64,000 nucleotides of DNA from positions 35,186,166 to 35,250,165 of the forward strand of contig CAIIXF020000011.1 of the NCBI GenBank assembly GCA_903813345.2, written 5' to 3'. Made by a program: the position numbers and the translations under genes. The DNA comes from Owenia fusiformis. Its lineage: Eukaryota; Annelida; Polychaeta; Sabellida; Oweniidae. The notes beneath the pieces were generated by a model that had not been told where the DNA came from, made no database searches, and saw only the letters and a list, made by a program, of their open reading frames with translations. This document shows, piece after piece, positions 11,740 to 24,115 of this stretch. Numbering within the stretch: position 1 is the stretch's first letter; each line of letters opens with the position of its first letter.

Positions 11740-12459
11740 TCATGATGGACGGTGCTGATTGTACTTCGGCGCAGAAGGAGCTTTGTTTCTATTCCGTACG
11801 ACTCCATGTGTCGGCGATGACGCATCTATATCTGGTAACGGAGGTATATTTCTTTTGTAATTCTCCCAGAGTCCCGCGATAATCTCCGAGAGTATGATGT
11901 CACTGGTGTTCCTCTCGAGCAGACGCAGCACAAATATCCCGTCTTGTCTTAGGTATGTGTCCGCGAACGTTCGTAACATTTTCTTGTCACGTTCCCCATT
12001 GTACATTCCAAGTAACTTCAAGAATGATTTGATATACTTCGTACGTCTACTGAATACCATCAACCATATCCAAGTTAGAAAACTAAACAATGTCAGAACG
12101 GCAATGGTTAGAAACCAGAACCATATGAACAAATAGATTTTCTCATTAAATAGATTAATAGGAAGTACACATTGGACAGTATATCTGTGTACGTTAAGCC
12201 CAACTTCTCGTACTTTAAAGTCACATAGGGTGACCCTTGGGAATCTCTGAGTGGCCGTCCAATCGGATCCCTTCAAAAGGTCCCTGATAACCTGGACGCC
12301 GTATAAGGTATAGTCTGTCCCAAGGAATATATTGAGCAACAGCAATTGTCCCATAGAGTTAACTATATACAGTAGTTTTATGGCATAGTAAAGAGGCATC
12401 AGGTAGTTACCATGGCGACGCCCACAAAACAGCTTCATTTGAGCCAGTCTGTGTTTTAT
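11740..12459 (-). CDS. Innexin terminal exon (loop, TM3, ECL2, TM4, C-tail)
   Basis: It begins after TTATTTCAG with Ile-Lys-His-Arg and runs 239 codons to TGA at 11742-11740. The last 45 residues are Pro/Arg/Asn-rich with no clear domain. Confidence 0.95.
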   Translation of the reverse strand: MKHRLAQMKLFCGRRHGNYLMPLYYAIKLLYIVNSMGQLLLLNIFLGTDYTLYGVQVIRDLLKGSDWTATQRFPRVTLCDFKVREVGLNVHRYTVQCVLPINLFNEKIYLFIWFWFLTIAVLTLFSFLTWIWLMVFSRRTKYIKSFLKLLGMYNGERDKKMLRTFADTYLRQDGIFVLRLLERNTSDIILSEIIAGLWENYKRNIPPLPDIDASSPTHGVVRNRNKAPSAPKYNQHRPS

Positions 12460-14976
12460 CTGAAATAAATGGAATTCTGACATGAATTTAAATATGAAAT
12501 AATCAATTGGGAAGATGGATGTAATCAAGCGAAAATGAAATACATAAGTAGATAATTGAGTTCAATTATACGTCAATGTGTACGCACTAAAACAGATCAT
12601 TATACATGTATACAACATTTGAACTATGAAGTAGTTACAAAATTGTGAATCATGAATTCCAAATTAAAGTATTTGAACAATGGTGAATCATGAATTCCAA
12701 ATTAAAGCATTTGAACAATGGTGAATCATGAATTCCAAATTAAAGTATTTGCACGATTATTAATCATGAATTCCAAATTAATCAACTTCAATTGTGAATA
12801 ATGAATTCCAAATTAATGTATTTCCACGATTTGAATCAGGAATTTCAAATAAAAGTACATATACAATTGAGAATCATTAATTTCAAATTTAAGTTTTTGC
12901 ACAATTGTCAATCATGAATTTCGAATTAGAGTACGTGTACAATTGTGAATCATGAATTTCGAATTGAAGTGTTTGCACAATTGTGAATCATGAATTTCGA
13001 ATTAGAGTAAGTGTACAATTGTGAATCATTAATTTCAAATCAAAGTACTTGCATTGCACTAAACGATAACTAATTTTGGAAAAGGGGCGTCATTAACTTA
13101 AATATTGATTCAGACTTCAAACTCTAGGTGTATACTTTGAAAGATGAGGCTGCTTTGGAATTGATGCCCTTCACACATGAGTATCTCTCTGTTTATTGTG
13201 CGCAGCTGCCAGTTAGTGATGATGCGACCAACAATTAGCAAGATCTATTACTTGTATTTCGGCTAAATAATGGAAGACTCCATGTATAACCAAGGATGAT
13301 AACGTCATTCCATTTTCGCACTAAATGCCTTTGGCTACATTATGTCATACATTATTAATGATAATGTCTGTTTTTGCGTTGATTATATAATCATACATAT
13401 CGTTACTGATTAAACCATATACCAACATTGGTTTGTCGGAGCCGAATGAAAGACTGCACGAGTTAAACTAAACGATAAGTACAAGTTCACAATCTAGTTA
13501 GTTATTTGGTCCGGACTGAAAATGATAACCGATACATGTTGTTGCATGATTGTGCTATTGTGTTATTGTGCTTTAGTTTCTAGATCAGCCGATAGGTGGC
13601 ATCGTTGTATAGTCTCAAATAAGAAGTGAAAATAAAGTTGAGTTTTAAAATCTCCAAATTAAATCGTTTATTATTCTGTTCTAAGGTGAAATGAATCTTC
13701 TATTACATATCATAACACATGTAACTCAAAATGTTAAGTGTAAAAATCTAAATCGGGATTTTTTATAAGGTTCATTAGATGCTTCAATTTTTACCCCTAC
13801 ATTAAACCTCGATAAGAAAAATAAGATGAACGTTGTTCTTGGTGAAATAAAAGAGTCCGTCACATTCAAGATAGCGTCAACCTTTGTATCCATTTTCCAT
13901 CCCCTTTCTCCTCCAAAGATGAGATACAATATGCTGTGGAAAGACAGATATGTTTTGTATTATGAGCGATAGGATACGTAATGCGCATGTGCAGTACCTG
14001 TAAAATATCCATCATTCATTTGTCAAAACTTACGCTCAAATGAACTCGTTGTTTCAATAATTATCTTTAGATTCTGAAAGATATATGAATATGCTTGACG
14101 ATTAGGACACACATCCGGGATCGTATTATCATACAGATTATAATCGAACATATCCTGAAATGTATCATGTGAGTCTATGTGATTCAAAATGGCTTGAGAG
14201 GAAAGTGTTAAGAATTTTAGTGATGATGTTCGCGTAACAAGGGCTTATTTAGAGTGAGCAGAATGTCCGAAAAACTCAACGAAATACATCATATTCATGT
14301 CAACCTTCGAATACAACATTCTTTTATATCAAAGTATCTAAAACCAAAATGAATAAATCGATGATCTGATAACAGTTGCTATCCCCGTATAAAATTCAAC
14401 ATGACGTTGAGACATTCCCTCCCTTCCTCCCCTGTACTTACTTTGAAACAAAGGCCTCTACGTCTGTCCTGCCGGGAAGCCAATCCTCTATCAATACAAC
14501 GGACCATGAAATCAATCATCTTGTCCCTATTGTCCGGATTGGCGTGAACATCTTGCACGGAGGACACCAAACCATTTAAGTTAATCCCACTTTTGTCGTT
14601 CAGAAATCTCCAAACGAGGCACGGAAAATAGAACAACGCTGCCTGGCAAAGCAACGCAATTGGGACCCATTGGTAGTAGCCAATTTCCTCCTGTTCGCGA
14701 AGAGCATCTTCTTTTGGGATATCGGCGTCAATAGTTGGAATAACGTATGTATTTTTAATCCAACATAGACTGTTCGCGTATTCCACGTGCGCTTCCGTAA
14801 AGCGAGTAGGTGTCCAGCATGCAATTGGGTGGCCGACGTATTGTTTTCCAGTGACGAGCACTGCGAACAGAACAAGGATGATGGTCGTGTACCTGTAGTT
14901 GAGACGGTCCACGGAGTCATCATCGCTACGTCCAGCCCAGACTGTGATGATCTTAAACGCATCGTACAATACACTC
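11740..14976 (-). CDS. Innexin (gap-junction/hemichannel protein), two core exons
   Basis: Core exons are 14976-14442 and 12459-11740, joined in phase 0, giving 417 residues before any N-terminal addition. Innexins form intercellular channels and hemichannels in the plasma membrane. The first core exon has GRSDDDSVDRLNYRYT before TM1, the ECL1 cysteine pair C53/C71, and the family signature YYQWVP at 100-105 opening TM2 (numbering from the exon's first full codon). The second has TM3 (LYYAIKLLYIVNSMGQLLLL), the conserved FLGTDY and RFPRVTLCDFKV blocks, a second cysteine pair around VHRYTVQC, VLPINLFNEKIYLFIWFW entering TM4, and a hydrophilic C-tail. Length is usual for the family. The acceptor at 14977-14978 leaves the first codon split, so the N-terminus must come from an upstream exon (see 16810-16859 and 18180-18889). 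The paralog cannot be named. Confidence 0.95.
12600..13050. repeat. Tandem array of ~38-40 bp units in the innexin intron
   Basis: About eleven units share TTGTGAATCATGAATTCCAAA (first 20 bases) and AAGTATTTGCACAA-like spacers. Units drift between AATTCC and AATTTC/AATTTCG forms. Confidence 0.85.
13051..14441. other. Innexin intron between core exons, remainder
   Basis: No exon, RNA gene or element was recognised. Confidence 0.5.
14442..14976 (-). CDS. Innexin core exon A (TM1, ECL1, TM2, start of cytoplasmic loop)
   Basis: Flanks on the minus strand are TTTCAG acceptor and GTAAGT donor. It contributes one base of a split lysine codon plus 178 codons. Confidence 0.94.
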
Positions 14977-16809
14977 CTGAAACAGGAAATAGAAAGAATG
15001 CATCACAATATCAAAGAACTCTTGTACATTACCGTGAAATACTCTCGAAAAATATCTGATCTCAGATTGTATCCAGTTCTGGAAACACCGACTCCTGGAA
15101 AAGATGTATGATTAATTATATACAGAGACATATTCAAATGCTTGAAAAATGTATTCTGTTATCACTAGCGCAGTGTCCTAAAAACATCTTTCTCCTTGAA
15201 ATAAGTTTTTAATAATAAGTTAACATAAATCCTACTTCATACAGCATTTAACTCCTTAAAAAGAAGATCGATTTTATACATATTTGATATTTTAGTGTCC
15301 ATGATCAATAGAATGTCCATGAAAAACACCAGACTCTTTCAAAGAAATTTATACCAATGCGTTATTTTTAGTCCTAAACTATTTTACTCTAAAAATGTCT
15401 CATTTTATCGACTAAAACATTTGAACAAATATTACAAATAAGGTAAACGCTCTATATCTAGTCTTAAATCATTCGATTCTTTTAAACAATGAATAATACT
15501 ATTTAGTTAAATGTCTCTGACAACACTCGACTCCCGAATCAGAGTATCTATACTAGAAACAATGTTCCTGTGAACATTTGACTCTAAAATAGTTACTGCT
15601 GTTGTTGGTTCAACAACATTTTCCTCACGCGTGATGGTGCATCCTCGGAACCTCTCCTATTTTATGGTTAAAACATTTGGCTCTCTCGAAAAAATTCTCA
15701 TATCAATAATGATGTAATTCAATTTGCGTTTTATAGCATACGAATATGGCTATACAAGATTGTTAAACAGAATACGAAATGTAGTTTTTCTTCATTGTTT
15801 TAAACAGAACTATGACAGCAATCCCTGGGAGGCGATTGTAACAATTTGCGCCTTGTTAGCACCTTTAGAAAATTACGAGGATTCGTCAATTAGTTGTGAC
15901 TCATGTTCAATTTTGCACAAAGCAGGCATTTATGTATTACATATTCAATGGTCATATAATACATATTCAATGGTCATAGAATGGACCAGGGTATCTTTGT
16001 GAAAAGGTCATCATATGAAAGAGTATTGAACCTCTTGTAAACAAACAGTCACTAAAAAAAGATACAAAATTGGGAAATGGTAAAATGACAGATAATGGCA
16101 AGGTCTTCTATGCGTACATTTTATCCAATGCGAACACAATGAACAGCATGTAACTTAATCGAAAGTGAACCAGATGTTGAAATGATAGACTCACTCAACC
16201 AGAATAATACATAATTGTATATCTAATGAAAATAAACGAAAGCACACTCATCCCCTAAATACCTCAAATAATCAGGCTATCATTTAATGGACTCGAGATC
16301 CTTTTATTAAATGAACTCTCACCTCGTTGACTTTTTGGGAAAATACAATTTTCATCTCTGCCAAATTGCAATTACAACACGGATAGAATCAATTATGATT
16401 GTGAAGCTTAGTTCGTAGGTTAACAAAAATTAGGTTTCGGCAAAATGACTTGCAAAATTTCAAAATGGCTACCACTTTTATTGTCGTTTTGGCCAAAAAT
16501 CCAAATGTACATTAATTTGCTCGAGATATAACGTGTAACCCAGAATTTAGGTGAACGCTATTCTTCTTGATGTTCAATGGCTGCATCTTTTGTTGAAAGT
16601 ATATCCCCATGACAACCGATTACCAAGCATAGACGCGTGTTATTATTATCTGATATCAAATTTTAAAATGAGTCAAGGTATGTACAGTTTTTTCTTTAGT
16701 TTTAAATCATTATAAAATGTAGTTCTTATATTCTCCAAAATCGATACAGATATCTTCTTATGTGAAACGCTTTTGTCATTGAACACTTTAACTGTAAATG
16801 ATTACTTAC
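14977..16809. other. Innexin first intron, proximal part
   Basis: No further copy of the first-exon sequence was seen. An open frame at 15724-16002 has no support. Confidence 0.5.
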
Positions 16810-16859
16810 TTATTTGAATTGTTAGCACCCTCTAAAATGTTTACCCCAATATCAAACAT
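16810..16859 (-). CDS. Candidate proximal first coding exon of the innexin
   Basis: ATG at 16859-16857 opens MFDIGVNILEGANNSN followed by AA and a GTAAGT donor. The two leftover bases join the G at 14976 to make Lys, in frame with the innexin core, giving a 434-residue protein of normal innexin length. An in-frame TGA lies four codons upstream of the ATG, so translation would have to start here. The exon is clearly similar to the end of the ORF at 18180-18889 (MFELGVNILEGANNS plus AA and GTAAGT), which argues that this short segment is constrained. Usage is inferred from phase and similarity only. Confidence 0.6.
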
Positions 16860-18040
16860 ATTGGAACCTTTTCATCGTCTTACGTCTCATTTGCATTTCT
16901 TTTGACGTGCTTATGTGCATTGTTCAATTCTTCAATAAAGCAACATTTACCCCATTTTATCTCCTTTAGCATTAAACATTAAAGATAAAGAGAAAATGTC
17001 AGATATAATACTTAAGACAAAAGATGGAATGTAACTGGTGGCACCTGGTATATTATGATTTTTGTTTTCCAAGAGATTCCAGTCAATTTAACAGTTCAAA
17101 CATATATCGACCCGACCTTTCAAGGCTTATTTAACATGGAAACACATCGCAGTTTGTTACATTAAACACATAAGAGGGTAAGGTCACTTTCAGAACACCC
17201 AATGTTAATAAGGATATCCAAACAAAGGTCATCATGACTTTCAATAACACTTGAAATTGAGTTCTTTTTCTTTTTATAGAACTTCTAAATGTTTAATCAA
17301 CTGTTGCCCATGATTATCATGTAATAAGCTTTATAACCCTTGACTATATTTCACAACCCATTGACTTATTAATCATAACATGCTAGCGTACCTGTCGCCC
17401 TCGATTTTATTAGATGTATCAAATATACCATACACTGCCCCAGCTATAAATAATTAAAGTATGTGCTGTCCAAAATATGTGATGCTTCTCAACAAAATAT
17501 GGACAGTGAACTGGATGTTAGGTATAGAGTGTCGAAGCGTTGATATAAAAATCACTTTTAATTCTGAGATTCGTCATTCATTGATATCCTTAACTTGAGC
17601 TTGAACCGGTAGCCATCTTGGAATACGGCAGCCCCTTGTGGCATACTTGAATAATCAAAAGTATGTATATGTTAAAATTATACTCATTACGCATTTTGCC
17701 CCTATTGTTCCAGTATTGGACGTATCAAACATCCATTATGAAAATCGTACATGTAACACGTGACTTAACACGTGAGATTATCATGACATAATTAATATTG
17801 ACTTATTGAAATATTACATAAATAATTTACACATTTAACATTTAAAATGATACACTAATTATATGATTTCAAGATAGTACTAATAAACCTCATTTATTAT
17901 TCACTTTCCCGATTTTCGTAAAGTGTAAGGATTACATTCAATACACCAGTTATTGAAGATGATTTACGTGTAAATAATTTGAATTATTAGTAACAAACTT
18001 AATTAATACAATTTTTCCGCGTTAAGTGCAATTTAAACTT

Positions 18041-18052
18041 TGCGCATGCGCA
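18041..18052. promoter_or_regulatory. NRF1-type palindrome TGCGCATGCGCA
   Basis: A perfect match to the palindromic NRF1 consensus in AT-rich DNA, about 130 bp downstream of the distal innexin exon donor, inside the putative first intron. Function is inferred. Confidence 0.35.
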
Positions 18053-18179
18053 GAACAAAAGCACATCATCCTACAATATAAAAATTGTAAAACATGCTTT
18101 TTATCTCCACAAATCGATACTGCGACGCTCTTGTATTACAGAGACTTTTTTATACTTTGTTGAAAATGTTTTTACTTAC

Positions 18180-18889
18180 TTAGAGTTGTTAGCACCTTCT
18201 AAAATATTTACACCAAGTTCAAACATATTTGAAGCTTTTAATCGTCCCGCGCCACATTTCCGTTTTGTTTGACGTGATTTTCTATGCTTTGTACTACGCC
18301 TACGTAAAGGAGTCCAACTTTCAGAGTCCCTTTCGGGACCGTAAGTGTCAAAGCCACTTAGTTCAGTAAGTTCTACTTTTTCATTCGGAATAACAATCTC
18401 CGGAAGTTGATGTTTTGGGATTTCAAGCTCAGATGAATGTAGGTATCCCTCCGCCTGAAGTCCAGATGGTGCACACTCCGGCTCATTAACGACATCAAAA
18501 TGTAAAGGCACTTGAAATGTAGTGCGAGTTTGTGTCTTATTAGTCCTATCTATGGGCCATGTTCCAAAGGAATCACTGTTGATTTCGCTACCACTACCTG
18601 CATCTCGATTACAGTTTATCTTTCCATGTTGTTTTTCTGGTGATGTTCCATTAACTAACTTATATTCAGATAGTAAAGGAGTGCCAGAATTACTCTGTGT
18701 TTTTCCCACGAACGTATTGCTTCCTCGATTTAAATCTCGTTCACTATTCCAACTTTTTCTATTTAAAGTGTTTTCAGTTTGTCCGATGTTTTGCAGACCC
18801 GACAGTCGACCATCACTATTCCAGTTGCGTTCCCTTGCTACTTCTCCCGAACCCCCATCATGGCCGTCTCGAGATTTAATCCTTGTCAT
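18180..18889 (-). CDS. Candidate distal first exon with long hydrophilic N-terminal extension, probably of the innexin
   Basis: From ATG at 18889 an open frame of 236 codons runs to AA followed by GTAAGT, the same phase as the 16.8-kb exon and compatible with the innexin acceptor at 14977-14978. A TAA lies in frame seven codons upstream of the ATG. The protein is rich in Ser, Asn, Thr, Arg and Gly, with no membrane segment or recognised domain. A basic cluster, RRRSTKHRKSRQTKRK, near residues 196-211 looks like a nuclear-localisation signal. The last 15 codons, MFELGVNILEGANNS, match the 16.8-kb exon. If spliced to the core it gives about 654 residues; starting at the inner ATG (18226) gives about 433. 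It might instead splice to another gene, but no other downstream exon was recognised. Confidence 0.6.
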
Positions 18890-21800
18890 ATTCGTAATAT
18901 ACTTGACTTAAGACATATCTTTAAATTAGATGATTCACTTACATTTACAAGTTGCCTCCATATATTTCGCGTCCATTATTATAATGATTCCCGGGTTAAT
19001 CACGCTGGTACGTCACGGCCAGGCGGCAAGTTATATTCCCTTATGGTATTAAAAATTAATAATTATATAGAGAGGCTGGAAATTACTTAGGACTATCATT
19101 AGGTGTTCTAGAAACAGATCCAGATCTCTGTCAAATAAATGGCGATATTCTAAGTAGCCGTCTAACGTTTAAACGGGTCATGTTGAATTTCCGGATTATG
19201 GGCAGATGGATCCGACATTCCGTGGTGATACTAATTACGAATGCCGTCTCGAGATGTATCAAAACTTTAATTACGTTTGCTGCAAATAATGATTTCTAAA
19301 ATGTCATAAATTCTCAGAGATCGCACTCCATTATGGTATGAGCATTTAGAACCACTTCACCAAATTGATCAAGTCAATTTATCTTTCAGATAAGTTCGTT
19401 TATATAATTCAGTTCCTTGTAAATCACACTCGCGTCTGTTGTTGCGTTCCTTTTCTTTTAACGGAATTGCCTCGTAGTCATATCGGTAATAATGTTATCT
19501 CCGGATAAGACATTCTTAAATATCCCAATCATTTTTTCTAAATTGGATCTATTTAATTCCTAGTTTACCTGAATCATATTCCGTGATTTTCTAAGTTGCG
19601 ATTCATTTGATCAGTGAATCTCTAGAGACACTGTCCACTTTCATTTTTTCCTGATTTGTATGCACGACTCGAACAAACGGGACTCGGGACAAGTTAGTTT
19701 CGCCTCGTTGGTCCCAGAACAAATATGACCAACTTGTTAGGATCACGTCGGTTTGGATTAGTATCCCGTGAGTCGTGTAAAATGGGGTATATAGCTGTAA
19801 GATAAACGTCGGAAATCTAGACAAAATCTGAAAAACAATTTTTTAGATCTATCAATTCCTCTCGGGTGATTTCGGAATACTCCTCACATTTCTTACTTAC
19901 AGATAACACTTCTAGTATACGGATACGAAGCAGAATCGCAAGTCCAAAGATATTGAATTACATCAAATCAGATTTGGTTAGATTTAAAGGGATTTAAACC
20001 TCAAGGGTGATTTATATGTGCTTTAATGATTGGTTTGGGATTCAGAACAAGATCTGGTCATGTGTTCTAGAATGTTTTAGCATAGTTCCAAATAACGTCC
20101 TTATAATCCTCGTGTTTGTGAAAAGTAAATACATGTACGATTGCAACTTTTCATTTCCGTAATTGTCAAACCATTTCATGAATCCCAAAAATTATGTATT
20201 ATCGATCAATCACATCGAATCGATAATTTTTTAGGTTGAATGAATAAAGAATACTTATTTTGGTAGTATTTTACATCTATTAAAACAATATCCAGCGACC
20301 AATTCAATTGTTGACAATGGATGGATCAAAAGTACCTATTTTAGTTGCATTTTTGTACTGTAAAAACAAGACCGAGCGAACAATTCAATAATCTAAAACT
20401 AATTGTTTATCCGTAATCCCAAGATGTTCGCATTTCCCAATTGATGCAATATAAATAACCCGACAAGAGCCAGGGGACAAAACTTGTTACATCGTGTTAT
20501 GCTTTTGATAAATGAGGTTACAAAACTAATGAAACTCAACATAAAATCATAATTGAATTTGCCTCTATAGTACTGACTGTAGCTTGACACGCTAATCGCT
20601 CTGCCCTAATCCCAAATTGGAATTATATCTTGCGATCGAGGTGATATTTTTGATTATCTCCGCGTGATATTAAAAGATGCGTTTGTTTTTTAATATTACA
20701 CTCTGAATTATTCAACGAGATCTTGCCATGCGTTGCATTGTTTGAAGATAAACTGTTGCAAGCTTAAGTTTTTTAGATCTAAAGTATGTTTGCCGGACAT
20801 GCATGAATGACTGATTCGTATTCAATACCAGATGAAACCAATGTTTTCAGTCTAACACGTCTAAAAGAACATCGTATAACAGACACCGTAGTCTTTACAC
20901 CTGTCCGCACAATGTATGTATTAAATCTACACTTTCTCTCAAAAATTATAAACATTAATCTTCATGTTTTTGTTTATATCATAATGTTTAATACCATAAG
21001 TTCACGTTATTTCTCGATTTTTCACACTGTTTGTATATTAAAGCGAGGGGAAAGGTGATTCGGAGATTTATGAGGGGTAATGATTTATCTTCCCGTACTC
21101 TTCCCCAGCAGGTGATGACGCTAACATTGTTGTTACATAAACAAACATCAACAGCTTTATCTTTACATCCTCTTGACATGGGGAAGTAGTAGCGCAATAT
21201 GGCGTACCGACTCACTAAAATGATCCCAGAAAAACTGAACACAGTCAGAGTCTGGATCAACTAACACGACGTATTTCTCCGAATCTCGAACATCACGAAA
21301 TCAACTATGGAAGTATAATCGTGACTTGTTTAGATTGTATTTTTGGTTGCAACTTCGATATTTGTTTCCAATCAATCAATAGATGCCGCCGTGTATATAG
21401 CAGAACCGTCAGAAGAGGAAGTTTGTGTATCCAATATCTCAACGATGAGTTGGTTGTCTTGATAGAAAATCATCACACTAAAGCAAATAGTCATTGACGT
21501 GTTTTCCCGATTAATCCAACACTGATTCATACAAATTGAGTGAAATTATAGCCGATAAATTTAACAATAGACTTTCCCTGGCACGATCTGCTCCAGTGTA
21601 TATACTTTTAGCCTGGTACATAATTTTATTTTATCCCCGTGAGTTCTAAGCTTCTGATAATGCTGATTAAATCTATAAATGTAGTAATTCATACTATATT
21701 AATGTAATACCAAATGTAATTGAAATTATATGTTTATGAATATCTGAAAGGGTGTGTGATTTTGAATAAATGTCTATAGTTGATTACTAAAGTAATGTAC

Positions 21801-24035
21801 TATGATCGATTTTTTCATTAAAATTATGTTCAGCAACGCAATGTGTTCGATGCCTATTTTGAATTTATTAATTAGATTTTATAGATATATGATTAGACAT
21901 CTCCCATGCAAATACCAATAAATGCAAATTCTATACATACTGAGTTAACAGTCTCTTAATGTGAATATAGTATTTGATATAATTCTTCTTACCAGTGAAC
22001 AGTGTTTAATAATTAGGATTATTTTTGTATTGTGCAGAGTTTTTGTTGAGGACAAACATCATTCTTAAGAAGGGGGAAGTGTTGCGTATTTCATTACAAG
22101 GTCATGCCGTATTATTCCATGAATGAATATCCCTGGTTGTATAAAATGCAAAATGTAAAAAGATCTTCAACTATTTTCTGAGACTGAATTTCTTCGCACC
22201 AAGTGTTGATCGCTATTTAAGCTCAATCGATTGGAACAAGATTACAAGATAATACAAACTAACTAAGTGAACCCGTAAAACTTCATCAATCAGAAATTTA
22301 AAGTTTATTTCTCAAATTGGATGATAGCATTGTCTACAAGCGACAGTTTTAATCAATGACGACGCTTTGTTCCGAACAATGGGAACGTCTATGCAATATG
22401 CCAGGAGTTAAGAAATTGAAGCTACATTTCATATTTTTGTATTTGTCTGGAACTTATTATGCTAACATTTCTCATTCTATGCATCAATCGAAATTGCATT
22501 TTCAATCAAAACAAAATAATAATGACATCGTTTAAATGTGAAGAAAATCAATCAAAACGTAACTCAATAGCCATTGTGCATATTGTACTTTCAATCAAGG
22601 ATTGTTTTATTTTGACAGTCTAAATAAATACAGAATTGAGGAAATGTGGACGTTCATTTATTCAGATGACAGACCTTTTATGAATCAAATTCAAGAATAT
22701 TCAATTACCTTGTTTTGTAAAAGCATCCGCTTTAAATGATGCGTCAATACATGACATCCATAATTGTAGATTTTAAAGTGGACTCCTCTTGTTATATGAT
22801 TTATATATTTACATATATCTGCGAATAACAAGAGGGTACTATTATCCGAATGCAATTGCGATATTTTCTAGGTTTATAGATTTAATGTTTGACAGAGTTC
22901 ATTTGGAATACAATTTCAAAATCATATTTTAATTTGATTGTATGAAGTGTCCCGATACAACTTTGAAACAAAACATGAAACATTCCAACGATACGCAATC
23001 GCAGCCATGAGCAGAACTCTAAATGAAAATAGACATTTCTATTGACAATTCCCAAAGGTATATTTTAAAACCCTGATTGCCATTTGCACTTGGTTAACAG
23101 CACCTGAGTCCTTCATCTCCCATTCTATAAGTAAAATTCAGAGAACACGCTTAAGACAATGAACGTAAAACAAACGAGATATTTTAGCAAGTTACTCTTT
23201 CTAAATGTGTTTCCTGGGGTCCTACCTCGAAATAATAAGATACGGTGTTTTGATTTATATAAAGAGATCTTTCAGTTCATATATGGCCCACGTTCTAGCC
23301 TGGATGCATAGCTGACACTAATATTATATCACAGCGCTAATTGATATGGCCGTGAGTCAACGAATTATAATGTTGCGTAAACGGGATATTTTTAAAAAGT
23401 TAGCTAAGTCTGTTTCCTGGAGGTCCTTCTTCGAAAAAGTAAGAGACGAAGTTTCAATTTATATATCAATTCAAATATAGCCATTTTCCTAGCTTGGGAG
23501 CATCCTTCTAATACTGACGCTTGTGCTTCGCCAAATAATAGCGAGTATTGTCATGGCCAAATTAGTGTTCCGTGAATGCAACATTTCAGAAGCTTTGTGT
23601 CGTTTTTGAGATTCTACCTCAGAAAGGTTCGTTAAGAGGCGTATGCCATTTCAGTTTACAACATATGGAACCATCGTCCTAGCCCTAGGGTAAAGTATTC
23701 TCTTTTGAATGATTAACAAGTACGTCGGTTTTTACATTTGTTGCTGATTTATTGCAAGTTGGTCTTGTATGCAGCTTAAATCGAGATCAGTAGGCCGGGG
23801 TTTTCAAAAAGCATATAAGAAATGAAAAGGGTTACATCAAGGTCTTCCTAGCATGCAGAAACACCTTAACTGCGTTTTGGGTAACAGTGATAATAATGTT
23901 CATAATGATAATACAATTTTAGTTCTATTCCTTCACTGGAGGTCATATTCGCCCTCATTACAACTTCCATTATCACATCTGCCTAATTGTCTGATATAAC
24001 ATGGCTTCTCTGAGTTCTCATTCGCTAGAAAGTGA
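18890..24035. other. Intergenic upstream of the innexin, nothing recognised
   Basis: It should contain the distal innexin promoter, but no core promoter motif could be assigned. No coding exon, transposon end or RNA gene was seen. Confidence 0.45.
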
Positions 24036-24036
24036 C

Positions 24037-24115
24037 AATGCGTACCTATCTATGTGTAACAATGAACACCTATCTATGTGTAACAATGCACACCTATCTA
24101 TGTGTAACAATGCAC
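24037..24115. repeat. 24-bp tandem repeat, three copies plus a partial
   Basis: Units at 24037-24060, 24061-24084 and 24085-24108 share ACCTATCTATGTGTAAC; a partial fourth follows. Confidence 0.95.

Noticed and set aside
12600-13050. CRISPR-like regular array
   Set aside because: It is a simple head-to-tail tandem repeat without unique spacers in an intron of an animal gene.
14600-15111. Frames overlapping the innexin core exon on both strands
   Set aside because: They are shadows of the innexin exon, which alone carries family motifs.
18522-19090. Plus-strand frames at 18522-18911 and 18779-19090
   Set aside because: They are antisense to the distal innexin exon and have no motif of their own.
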